From Pseudomonadota bacterium (GTDB lineage Bacteria > Pseudomonadota > Alphaproteobacteria > Sphingomonadales > Sphingomonadaceae): DNA of 13,203 nucleotides. Of this stretch, positions 1 to 6,926 are shown one piece after another. The DNA lies in NCBI GenBank assembly GCA_030271565.1, contig JARXKR010000051.1, positions 1 through 13,203 of the forward strand, in the 5' to 3' direction. Below the pieces are notes generated by a model. It ran no database searches. It worked only from the letters and a program-made list of their open reading frames with translations, and was not told the origin of the DNA. Position 1 is the stretch's first letter, and each line of letters opens with the position of its first letter. A program made the position numbers and the translations under genes.

Positions 1-281
1 GCGCGGCCATCGCCCATCGCGGGGTTGAACTGGCCGAACTGGTGCCCGGCATAAGCCAGCGCGGCGGGCTCGCTGCCTGGCACTGGCACCGCGCCCGAAT
101 ACCAGTCAGCCAGCTGCGCCTCGCCAGCCTCGCGGCCGGGCAAACCCAACCGTGCAGCCAAAATATCGTTGAACAGCACCAGCTTTGGTGCCTCGGGCGC
201 CTCGGCCTGCCACGGCGTGAACAGCCCGGGCAGCTCGCGCAGGAAGCTGTTGTCGAACGACCAGGCTGGCGGGTCAGTCAG
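1..281 (-). CDS. selO: Protein adenylyltransferase SelO (YdiU family), N-terminal part only
   Basis: This is the first 93 or so residues of SelO, a pseudokinase-fold enzyme that transfers AMP to Ser/Thr/Tyr of target proteins and is linked to redox stress. The rest lies beyond base 1. The reverse strand reads WSFDNSFLRELPGLF near the N-terminus, and later YAGHQFGQFNP followed by GDGRA, both signatures of the SelO/UPF0061 family. There is no ATG, GTG or TTG in frame between an upstream stop (306-308) and the conserved FDNS block. The best start is CTG at 281-279, giving (M)TDPPAWSFDNS, with a GGAG at 289-292 seven bases upstream. With that start the gene overlaps the msrB stop by 8 bases, which suggests translational coupling. 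The next GTG, in KLVLF, would delete the conserved N-terminus. Family assignment is firm; the exact start is uncertain. Confidence 0.85.
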   Translation of the reverse strand, partial: MTDPPAWSFDNSFLRELPGLFTPWQAEAPEAPKLVLFNDILAARLGLPGREAGEAQLADWYSGAVPVPGSEPAALAYAGHQFGQFNPAMGDGR

Positions 282-729
282 CCAGCTTCTCCAGCGATAC
301 AGCGTTCATGCAATAACGCAGTCCGCTGGGGGGTGGGCCATCCGGAAAGACATGGCCGAGGTGCGCGTCGCAGACATTGCAGGTCGCTTCGACCCGCTCC
401 ATCCCGTGGCTTATATCGAGATGGTAGCCGACCACGCCGTCCGCAACCGGCTCACCGAAACTGGGCCAGCCGGTGCCGCTTTCGAATTTGCTCGCGCTGT
501 CGAACAGCTCGGTGCCGCAACCGGCGCAAGCATAGCGTCCGGGCTTGAACAGGCTGCACATCTCGTCCGAAAACGGCCGCTCGGTGCCCTTGAGTCGCAT
601 CACCTCGAATTGTTCGGGCGAGAGCACCGCGCGCCACTCGTCCTCGCTGCGCAGATCGCGCCGGGGCGGTTCGTTTTCGGCGCCTTTGGCCAAGGCAATG
701 GCGGTGTCCCAGCTTATGGCCAAATTCAT
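274..729 (-). CDS. msrB: Peptide-methionine (R)-S-oxide reductase MsrB
   Basis: MsrB reduces the R epimer of methionine sulfoxide in damaged proteins, probably in the cytoplasm since no signal peptide is visible. The 151-residue product has the usual length. It shows DEWRAVLSPEQFEVMRLKGTE at about 30-50, a zinc site of paired cysteines (C68/C71 in CAGC and C117/C120 in CNVC), the FESGTGWPSF block at 82-91, and the catalytic cysteine C140 in RYCMN. The position that carries a resolving Cys in some MsrBs (GCGWPSF) is Thr here; C58 might substitute, which is inference. The start at 729 was chosen because AGGAGA lies six bases upstream. An upstream in-frame ATG at 846 would add 39 residues of low-complexity, non-family sequence. 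The stop overlaps the proposed selO start, so the two are probably one transcript. Confidence 0.95.
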   Translation of the reverse strand: MNLAISWDTAIALAKGAENEPPRRDLRSEDEWRAVLSPEQFEVMRLKGTERPFSDEMCSLFKPGRYACAGCGTELFDSASKFESGTGWPSFGEPVADGVVGYHLDISHGMERVEATCNVCDAHLGHVFPDGPPPSGLRYCMNAVSLEKLAD

Positions 730-812
730 CGCAATTCTCCTGTGGTGCACGGCGATATCGCAATCTGCGCCGCGATGCCCAAAATGGGAAGAGTGGCGAC
801 AATGCGCAAGGC

Positions 813-844
813 GGGCAATCGCTTGCCCTAATCCGGGCAAACGC
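813..844. repeat. Short direct/inverted repeats, possible operator
   Basis: In the msrB/TIR divergent intergenic region, GGGCAATCGC (813-822) recurs as GGGCAAACGC (835-844), 9 of 10 bases identical and 22 bp apart, close to two helical turns. TTGCCC (823-828) lies between them as an inverted half, so 813-828 forms a 6-bp stem with a TCGC loop. No T-run follows, so it is not a typical terminator. The repeats overlap the proposed promoter for the TIR gene, which fits a regulator-binding site. This is read by eye and no regulator is known. Confidence 0.35.
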
Positions 845-851
845 ATAGCAT
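823..851 (+). promoter_or_regulatory. Candidate sigma70-type promoter for the TIR gene
   Basis: A TTGCCC hexamer (823-828; 4 of 6 matches to TTGACA) is separated by 17 bp from TAGCAT (846-851; 4 of 6 matches to TATAAT). It lies about 70 bp upstream of the TIR-TPR start codon and points towards it. The -35 box is the right arm of the local palindrome, and the second GGGCAAACGC repeat sits in the spacer. Position, spacing and overlap with repeats support it, but hexamer matches in GC-rich alphaproteobacteria are weak evidence. No equally good promoter was seen for msrB on the opposite strand. Confidence 0.35.
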
Positions 852-921
852 CCTGCCGGGCGCCCGCCGTGCAACGCGGCCGCCAACGGGGACAGCATGC
901 GCCAGACGGTGGGACCTAACA

Positions 922-2853
922 ATGGTTGCTGAAAGCGCGGCAACTGCGCCGTCCGCGCCGTCGGTGTTCGTCAGCTATTCGCGCGAGGACCTCAAACTGG
1001 TCCACCCGATCATCGCCGCGATCGAGGCGGCAGGCTATCCGGTGTGGTGGGACGGCATGCTCAGCCCGGGCGAGCGCTTCGCCACTTCGACCGAAGCCGC
1101 TCTCGAAAGCGCGCGCGCGGTGGTGGTGCTGTGGTCGGCCAAATCGACCGCTTCGCACTGGGTCCATGACGAGGCTACCCGCGGCCGCGACCGCGGCTGC
1201 CTGGTCCCATTGAGCGTCGATGGCAGCAAGCCGCCCTTGGGGTTCCGCCAGTTCCAGACCTACAAGGTCAACCCGCGCCGCGCTGCGCACGATCCCGGCG
1301 TGGCGGCGATGCTGCAGGCGATTGCGGCGCTGCACGATGGGCCCGCCCAGCGCCCGGTTACCGTATTACGCTCGCCCAAGGCGAGCCGCCGCAATGCGCT
1401 GATCGGCGGCGGAATTGTCGCCGCAGGTGCGTTAGGCGGCGGGCTGTGGTGGAGCGGGATCCTGTCCTCCGCCGCGCGCGCCAACAGCGTTGCGGTGCTG
1501 CCCTTCACCAACCTCAGCGGGGATAGCGAGGGCAACTACTTCTCCGACGGCCTGTCCGCCGAGGTGCGCTCGCAACTCGCCGCCGAAAGCCTGCTGGCGG
1601 TGGCGGCACAGACCTCGTCGGCCAAGGTCGCCAAGGAAAAGCAGGACGCGGGCGCAATCTCGCGCGCGCTCAATGTCGCCTACCTGCTCGAGGGAACAGT
1701 ACGGCGCGATGCGGCGCAGGTCCGCGTCTCGGTCGAGCTGATCGAGGGCAGCAGCGGGTTCAGCCGCTGGGCGCAGAGCTTCAACAGCGAGCTCAGCAGC
1801 GCATTTGCCGTGCAGGAGCAGATCGCCTCGGCAGTTGTCACCGAACTCACCCGGCAGATGGCTGCACGCGGGGCCAAGGGCACCAACAAGGAACTGGGCG
1901 GGACCAACAGCTTCGCCGCTTATGACGCTTACTTGCGCGGGCTCGACCAGTTCGCAATCGAGAGCGGGCGCGACAGTGACGATCTCGCGCTCAAGAGCTT
2001 CCGCGCGGCGGTGGCGGAGGATGGCAATTTCACGCTGGCGCAAGCAGCTTTGGCCCGCACGCTGGTGGTGTTCGGCAACCAGTATGATCAAGGGGCCGCG
2101 CGGAAGGCGCGATATGACGAAGCGATCACAACCGCGCGCCGCGCAGTGCAGCTCACGCCAAACCTCGCCGCGGCGCAGGCGACGTTGGGCTTTGCCCTGA
2201 TCGACGGCCGACTCGATGCGAAGGGCGCGCGGCAGCCCTACCGCCTGTCTTACGAATTGGCGCGCGGCGATGCCGATATCCTCAGCCGGTTCGGCAATTT
2301 CGAAGCGCGCTGCGGCCGGTTCGACACCGCCCGCCCGGCAGTGAAGCGCGCCGCCGAGCTCGATCCGCTCAATGCCCGCGCCTTCCGCCAGATCGGCCAG
2401 GTCGAATTTAGCGCGCGCAATTACACCGCAGTCACTGCACCAATTGAACAGGCGCTAAAGCTAAATCCCGAGATGTCGAATGCCTGGGCGACCCTGGCGA
2501 TGGCACAGCTGATGAAGGGCAACCTGGCCCTCGCCGCTATTGGATTTGCCAAGGAAAAGAGCAGCCTGTTCCGCTTGCCCGGGCTTACCGTGGTGGCGAT
2601 CAAGCAGGGCAAGAACGCGGAGGCCGAGCGCCTGCTCGCCGAGCTGACCGCCAGTGACGGCGATAACAGCCTGTACCAACGCGCACAGATCATGACCCAG
2701 TGGGGCCGCAAGGACGAGGCGCTGGCCCTACTCGAAACCGGGTACGAGGCGCTCGATTCCGGATTGATCCAGATCCGGACCGATCCGCTGCTCGATCCGC
2801 TGCGGCAGGAGCCGCGTTTTATTCGTTTGGTCAAAGCGATCGGCTTCGACTAG
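922..2853 (+). CDS. TIR domain / membrane segment / TolB-like / TPR protein
   Basis: A 643-residue multidomain protein. Residues 13-135 are a TIR_2-like domain: SVFVSYSREDLKLV, then GYPVWWD, AVVVLWSAKSTASHW and a Glu at E84 in the W-V-x-x-E position where NAD-cleaving TIRs carry their catalytic Glu. After an RR pair, about 160-180 is a Gly/Ala-rich hydrophobic stretch likely to span the membrane, leaving TIR inside. About 188-310 resembles the TolB-like domain of TPR 'adenylate cyclase-like' proteins (VAVLPFTNLSG, YFSDGLSAEV, LEGTVRR). Roughly 335-640 are TPR-type helical repeats, as in AELDPLNARAFRQIGQ and ALKLNPEMSNAWATLA. The TIR might act as an NADase or as an adaptor; the extracytoplasmic TPR part could be a sensor, which is inference. 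No strong Shine-Dalgarno is present (GGTGGG eight bases before ATG). It is followed after 38 bp by the repeat-protein gene, so they are probably co-transcribed. Confidence 0.9.
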   Translation: MVAESAATAPSAPSVFVSYSREDLKLVHPIIAAIEAAGYPVWWDGMLSPGERFATSTEAALESARAVVVLWSAKSTASHWVHDEATRGRDRGCLVPLSVDGSKPPLGFRQFQTYKVNPRRAAHDPGVAAMLQAIAALHDGPAQRPVTVLRSPKASRRNALIGGGIVAAGALGGGLWWSGILSSAARANSVAVLPFTNLSGDSEGNYFSDGLSAEVRSQLAAESLLAVAAQTSSAKVAKEKQDAGAISRALNVAYLLEGTVRRDAAQVRVSVELIEGSSGFSRWAQSFNSELSSAFAVQEQIASAVVTELTRQMAARGAKGTNKELGGTNSFAAYDAYLRGLDQFAIESGRDSDDLALKSFRAAVAEDGNFTLAQAALARTLVVFGNQYDQGAARKARYDEAITTARRAVQLTPNLAAAQATLGFALIDGRLDAKGARQPYRLSYELARGDADILSRFGNFEARCGRFDTARPAVKRAAELDPLNARAFRQIGQVEFSARNYTAVTAPIEQALKLNPEMSNAWATLAMAQLMKGNLALAAIGFAKEKSSLFRLPGLTVVAIKQGKNAEAERLLAELTASDGDNSLYQRAQIMTQWGRKDEALALLETGYEALDSGLIQIRTDPLLDPLRQEPRFIRLVKAIGFD

Positions 2854-2878
2854 CCTTGCACCGGGTCGCATGCTGCTG

Positions 2879-2884
2879 AAGGAG
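2879..2884 (+). promoter_or_regulatory. Strong ribosome-binding site of the repeat-protein gene
   Basis: AAGGAG lies seven bases before the ATG at 2892. It is the best Shine-Dalgarno on the plus strand of this window. It decides the start and frame of the small gene, which could otherwise be dismissed as repeat-rich noise. Confidence 0.75.
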
Positions 2885-2891
2885 ACTGACT

Positions 2892-3050
2892 ATGGTTGAT
2901 CCCAAAAAGCCCGCCGATGATAAAGGCGCTCGCGGTACGCCCGATCGCGGAGCACGCGGAACGCCTGATCGCGGTGCCCGTGGAACTCCCGATCGCGGAG
3001 CCCGCGGCACCCCCGATCGCGGCGATCGCGGTACCCCTGATCGCGGCTAA
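2892..3050 (+). CDS. 52-residue octapeptide-repeat protein (GARGTPDR x5)
   Basis: A small, unrecognised gene. The product begins MVDPKKPADDK, continues as four copies of GARGTPDR and one of GDRGTPDR, and ends in Gly before TAA. It is rich in Gly, Arg, Asp, Thr and Pro, has no hydrophobic stretch or signal peptide, is net basic, and should be intrinsically disordered. It has a strong AAGGAG at ideal spacing and starts 38 bp after the TIR gene stop, so it is likely the second gene of that transcript. Its stop is only 13 bp from the stop of the convergent STAND gene. The repeat units differ at six third-codon positions, almost all synonymous, which argues that the peptide is under selection. Function is unknown. 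Its ladder of Arg-Gly bonds could be a substrate or decoy for the neighbouring Cys proteases, which is inference. A binding scaffold is equally possible. Confidence 0.75.
   Translation: MVDPKKPADDKGARGTPDRGARGTPDRGARGTPDRGARGTPDRGDRGTPDRG
2925..3044 (+). repeat. Five 24-bp in-frame tandem repeats
   Basis: Five 24-bp units each encode G-[A/D]-R-G-T-P-D-R. The last two codons (GAT CGC) are identical in all five. Other codons vary mainly at third positions (Gly GGC/GGA/GGT, Ala GCT/GCA/GCC, Thr ACG/ACT/ACC, Pro CCC/CCT). The only amino-acid change is Ala to Asp in unit 5. The units are contiguous without spacers, so this is not a CRISPR array. Confidence 0.9.
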
Positions 3051-3063
3051 CCGCAGCCCGCGT

Positions 3064-5109
3064 TCAGTTTCCTGGCGGGCGACCCGACCCGTATTCGATC
3101 CGCGGCGGCGCAAGCGCAGCTGCGGGGGGTTCGGTCGCCGGTGCCTCCACCGCCGCGCCGAGATCCTTGGCGCGGTATGGCTTGCATTTGTCCATCAGCG
3201 CCTTGGGTGTGGTGGGCTGCGAGCAGACATCGATCCGATCGTCCTTGAAGCCCAGCGGGTCGGTGTCGTTGGCTTTGATTTCAGTGTCGAGCAGATCGAA
3301 CAGCTCGTTGCCAATCACAGGATCGGGCCAACTTTTCCAAAAGTAATGGTGCCAAAGCACAGCTTTGAACTTGCCCAGCGTCAAGACGTCGTAAGGATTG
3401 TCAGCGTGCGCCCCGCGTTGTTCCCGCTCGAGATTGCGAAACTCGTCGAACCCGGCGGTATCATTGGTGCTGCCGAATTTCGTGTCGGCTTCATATAGCC
3501 GCCACCAGAAGCTCTTCTGACCCTCCTCGTCGGTGAAATCGGCGCCTTGGAAATCGCGGTTGGTGTTGGCGGTTTGCACGGTATCATGCGCCCACTTGGC
3601 GACCCCTCTCGCATTCTGGTCTTCGATCGGATTCATTCTGAGATAGGTGCCGAAGCCGATCACGTCGGCAACATTGCTGGCATTGGCTCTGGCGTCTTCG
3701 TTTTCTTGCGATTGCGCCAGATTATAGAACAGCAGCAGCGCCGGAACCATGATTGCGGTGAGCAGAAGTCCGATCCGCAGGTCCCGTCGCCGCCGGTTGG
3801 TGGTGCGGCTGCGGACGACGAAATCGCTCGCCTCCGGATCGAGCTTGAGCAGCGCCGAACCGTCGAGTGGATCGACCAGCTTGCTCGTCTGCCCGACCAG
3901 CGCCAGTTCCTCCGCGTTGAGCAATGTCTTGGTCTGGCCGAATTCGGTGACTCGGTTCTGCACCAGCTTCTCGACCATCAGCAGCTGCTTGCGCTCGCCG
4001 CTACGCCGTTCGGCGATACGCCCGGCAAGCGCATCGTGCGCCAGTTCGTAATGTCCGTCGACCGAGCGCAGCAGACGGCTCGATTGCAACAGGTCAATCG
4101 CACTTTGCAGCCACGGTCGCGCGCTCGGGATACGCGCCAACACCTGTTCGTAAGTGCTCGGCTGCTTGGTCCCGTCGGCCGAGACGAATTCCTCGAGCAA
4201 GCGCGCAATCCCGCCCGGAGGAACCTTGGCCCCCTGCGCCGCCAGCGTGGTCTCGATGGCCTTTTCCTGCTCGTCGAGGAACCCGGCCATCACGTCACCG
4301 AGTTTGCCTGCTTCGGTGATCGCAGCGTCGGTGAAGGTGACCGGACCCGTCCCTTTTTTAGCAACCCGGTAGAGGTGATCGAGATAGACCTGCAGGTAAG
4401 CGAGCTGCACCCCGATCCGCTTGTCGTCGAGCTGGTCGATGATCAGCCGTGCGGTATCGGCCCCGTGTTCGAGCACGATGCCGTGCGCCGCTGTGGTGCC
4501 GAGGATGACCCTCTCGACGTTCGAATTGGTCATCACCTCAACCCGCAGCCGCTTGTCGAACAGCGCCGGGACCGTGCGCTCGAACGGATCGAGCGCGGCG
4601 AGGTATTCCTCGCGCAACAGGACGATGATCCGGCACGACACATCGGCGTCGAGCACCGCCTTGATGGTGGCGTAGAAGGTCGCTTGCTCGGCCTTGCTGC
4701 CAAGCACATAGAGTTCTTCGAACTGATCGAAGATCAGGAAAACCGGGCGCAGGTGATCGAGGAAGACCGAACGGATCGCCTCGACCGTGCCGGTGCCGGG
4801 CGGTATCGGGGTGATCGCCGCCGCGCTGAGCGTCTGGCCGAGCGCGGCACCGATATCGTCGCCGCGCCGCACGGTCAGCGGGAGCCAGTTGGTCGGACTG
4901 AACTTCTTGGTCAGTCCGCTTTGCACCAGGCTGGTCTTGCCGGTACCCGACTGGCCGTAAACCAGCACCAGCCTGGTTTCGCCGAGCAGCCGGTAAAGCG
5001 ACTCGATTTCCTCATCGCGGCCGAAGAACACCGAGGCATCCTGCGCCCCATATGCGTCGAGAAATTTGAACGGCGAGGTCGGGCCGGTCGGGGGGGGCGC
5101 CGCTGTCAT
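3064..5109 (-). CDS. nSTAND1-type NTPase with a transmembrane segment
   Basis: A 681-residue STAND-class ATPase/GTPase, the switch type used as a sensor in many bacterial immunity systems. The nSTAND1 entry motif PFKFLDAYGAQDASVFFGRDEEI is at 13-35. Walker A GQSGTGKTS is at 52-60, Walker B PVFLIFDQFEEL at 122-133, and the arginine-bearing IIVLLREEYLAALDPF at 161-176. The typical helical-domain ending YELAHDALAGRIAERR is at 354-369. RRRR (439-442) precedes a hydrophobic segment at about 445-463, so the NTPase should be cytoplasmic. The last 215 or so residues would lie outside; they contain only two Cys (C629, C642), which could pair, and I do not recognise a domain there. The start is fixed by an ATGA overlap with the CHAT gene stop, indicating coupling. 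Codons 5-7 contain a run of eight C. It is the last gene of the operon and converges on the repeat-protein gene. Confidence 0.9.
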   Translation of the reverse strand: MTAAPPPTGPTSPFKFLDAYGAQDASVFFGRDEEIESLYRLLGETRLVLVYGQSGTGKTSLVQSGLTKKFSPTNWLPLTVRRGDDIGAALGQTLSAAAITPIPPGTGTVEAIRSVFLDHLRPVFLIFDQFEELYVLGSKAEQATFYATIKAVLDADVSCRIIVLLREEYLAALDPFERTVPALFDKRLRVEVMTNSNVERVILGTTAAHGIVLEHGADTARLIIDQLDDKRIGVQLAYLQVYLDHLYRVAKKGTGPVTFTDAAITEAGKLGDVMAGFLDEQEKAIETTLAAQGAKVPPGGIARLLEEFVSADGTKQPSTYEQVLARIPSARPWLQSAIDLLQSSRLLRSVDGHYELAHDALAGRIAERRSGERKQLLMVEKLVQNRVTEFGQTKTLLNAEELALVGQTSKLVDPLDGSALLKLDPEASDFVVRSRTTNRRRRDLRIGLLLTAIMVPALLLFYNLAQSQENEDARANASNVADVIGFGTYLRMNPIEDQNARGVAKWAHDTVQTANTNRDFQGADFTDEEGQKSFWWRLYEADTKFGSTNDTAGFDEFRNLEREQRGAHADNPYDVLTLGKFKAVLWHHYFWKSWPDPVIGNELFDLLDTEIKANDTDPLGFKDDRIDVCSQPTTPKALMDKCKPYRAKDLGAAVEAPATEPPAAALAPPRIEYGSGRPPGN

Positions 5110-6926
5110 CGCCGTGCCACCGTCGAGCGAAATTCCTGATAGAGCTTGAGCATGGCCGGGCCCGATTTCTCAAGCGGATTGGCGATCTCTTCGCCGTTCT
5201 TGATAATGTTGGGCATCGGTGAACGGAGCTGGAGCCGGTCGGTGCTTTCGCTGATCTGGGTGTAGTCCAGAACATCGCTAGCGCCTTCGTACCAGCCGAA
5301 GAAGTAAAGGTTGGTCCCGGCATCGTGTGACAGCGCGTTGCGATCGATCACGAACGGAGACAGGTTGATGTAGCTGGTGACGTCGTCGAGGTCCTTGAGC
5401 AGGATCACCGATTCATTATCGGCGAAATGCAGCAGCGGCTGGGTGTTGTCCTTGTAAAGCGCGGCGGCGGCGCGATCGAGCACCACGCGACGGTGGAGGA
5501 AAGAGGGCTCCTTGCGGCGCGAGCGGTTGATCGTGATCTCCTTGATCGTCGCGAGTTTGTACCCCGCGACGAAGGTCATCACGTAAAGCGCATTGTCGAG
5601 GTGGGTGTCGGCCTGCTGGGCGAGATCGGCCGCCTTGGCCGGATCGACCGTCTGGTCGAAGATCGCCGCGCGCATCGTGTTCATGAAACTTTGCGCGGCG
5701 GCAAGATCGGGCTGGGCGATGGCCGCGGCGAGACCGCCGCACTGGCTCATATAGGGCGGCGCCCCGTTGGCGGTCAGGGCGGCGGTGAGCTGAATCGCGA
5801 AATCGAGGAAGTCGAACCGCGCCGAACCTGCTTCGTCGAGCGCGTTGAACGCCTCGATCGTCTGCCACTGCGGACCGCTCAGGGTGACCGCGCCGGGCTT
5901 GTCCTCGAACAGGTCCCACAGCTGCGCGAGCAAGGCGAACGCGAGGAACCGCGCGGTGATGTCGTAGGTTGCGACCGCCAGCCGCAGCCGCAGATCGCCC
6001 ATCTGTCCGCCCGCGAACAGTATCCGCAGCTTCTCACCGATCGGCGAGGGGAAGGCATTGATGATCCCTTCGCGCACCAGCCGTTCGTCAACCGTGCCGT
6101 CGCCGCTCAATTTGCGTTCAAGCTCCATCCGCTCGCGGAAACCGGCGTCGAGTTCGCCCACCGCCGCCGCCTGGCGCGCAATCAACCCGCCGCTCGGGGT
6201 GGCAATCTGGGTTGCGGTGGCGGGCGCGCTGGCCTCGATCACGAAGTTCGAGGCGCGGTGATCGGGCAGGGTCCAGGCCAGCGCCGCCTCTTTACCCTTG
6301 GTCGCGTAAAGCCCCCACTTGGCCGCGCCGACCTGCGGCGGAGCACCGTCTCCCACGCTCATCCCCCGGCTCTCGACCTCGATCGCGCTGCCCTTGGCGG
6401 TGGCGACCAGCGCCTTGGCGCGGGCAAAAGCGAAGTCGATCGTCCGGCTGGCATTCGGATCGGCCAGCGCGGTGTAGAATTCGCGCGCGAACTGCAGCGC
6501 GATGTCGTCCTCGACCGGGGCCGAAGTGGCGATCACCGCTGGTGCCCCCGCAGCAAGCAATTGCTCGACATGGCCCTGTGTCGCGCAGCCGTTGAGGAAC
6601 ACCAGCTTGAGGCCGGGTAGCGAACCGAGCAGCTGCGCCAGCCCTGCCCCGTGCGCCTCGGTATTGCCGCCCGGCGCCTGGAGATCGAGCACCGAACCGT
6701 TGGCATGGCCGCCATAGTGCAGCACCGCGAGGTCGTTGCCATAGCGCCCGATCAGATCGAACAGCCGTGCGATGGTGGCGCCCTGCTGCACTTCGAGGTC
6801 AATCACCCCGCCGTCCTTCTTGCCGCGCAGCGCATCGCTGATCGCGTCGCTTTCCTGTTGTAAGCTGTCGAGAAACCGGCCGGAATCGTTGGCAAACGCC
6901 GCAAGTATGACCGGCGCGCCCGCCAT
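5106..6926 (-). CDS. CHAT-domain cysteine protease with unknown C-terminal region
   Basis: A 606-residue protein whose first 215 or so residues are a CHAT domain, a clan CD cysteine protease related to caspases. The catalytic His is H74 in LHYGGHANG and the catalytic Cys is C114 in VFLNGCATQG. The GAPAVIATSAPVEDDIALQFAREFY stretch (128-151) is typical of the family. From about 240 on there is a mostly helical region with no domain I recognise; it contains YFFGWYEGASD and related aromatic-rich sequence and could be the regulatory or partner-binding part. The start at 6926 was chosen because it forms a TAATG overlap with the stop of the caspase gene and is followed by the conserved first strand; an ATG 23 codons upstream lies inside that gene. 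The gene end overlaps the STAND start (ATGA). A protease role alongside caspase and STAND is inferred from context; the substrate is unknown. Confidence 0.9.
   Translation of the reverse strand: MAGAPVILAAFANDSGRFLDSLQQESDAISDALRGKKDGGVIDLEVQQGATIARLFDLIGRYGNDLAVLHYGGHANGSVLDLQAPGGNTEAHGAGLAQLLGSLPGLKLVFLNGCATQGHVEQLLAAGAPAVIATSAPVEDDIALQFAREFYTALADPNASRTIDFAFARAKALVATAKGSAIEVESRGMSVGDGAPPQVGAAKWGLYATKGKEAALAWTLPDHRASNFVIEASAPATATQIATPSGGLIARQAAAVGELDAGFRERMELERKLSGDGTVDERLVREGIINAFPSPIGEKLRILFAGGQMGDLRLRLAVATYDITARFLAFALLAQLWDLFEDKPGAVTLSGPQWQTIEAFNALDEAGSARFDFLDFAIQLTAALTANGAPPYMSQCGGLAAAIAQPDLAAAQSFMNTMRAAIFDQTVDPAKAADLAQQADTHLDNALYVMTFVAGYKLATIKEITINRSRRKEPSFLHRRVVLDRAAAALYKDNTQPLLHFADNESVILLKDLDDVTSYINLSPFVIDRNALSHDAGTNLYFFGWYEGASDVLDYTQISESTDRLQLRSPMPNIIKNGEEIANPLEKSGPAMLKLYQEFRSTVARR

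Noticed and set aside
813..828. GGGCAA-TCGC-TTGCCC hairpin as a terminator
   Set aside because: Both flanking genes point away from it and no T-run follows; an operator or promoter element is more likely.
730..846. N-terminal extension of MsrB from the ATG at 846
   Set aside because: It would add 39 non-family residues, and the downstream ATG has a good AGGAGA ribosome-binding site.
2925..3044. CRISPR-like periodic repeat
   Set aside because: Units are contiguous 24-mers with no spacers and vary at third codon positions; this is a coding tandem repeat.
2896..3498. 200-codon plus-strand frame over the repeat region
   Set aside because: It reads the 24-bp repeats in another frame (PIAE/LIAV-like) and then runs antisense into the STAND gene; it lacks the well-placed ribosome-binding site and the synonymous-variation pattern of the 2892 frame.
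3547..5139. 530-codon plus-strand open frame opposite the STAND gene
   Set aside because: Antisense shadow of the NTPase; no recognisable protein features, and the opposite strand has Walker A/B motifs.
5427..6620. 397-codon plus-strand open frame opposite the CHAT gene
   Set aside because: Antisense shadow; the minus-strand product has the CHAT catalytic motifs.
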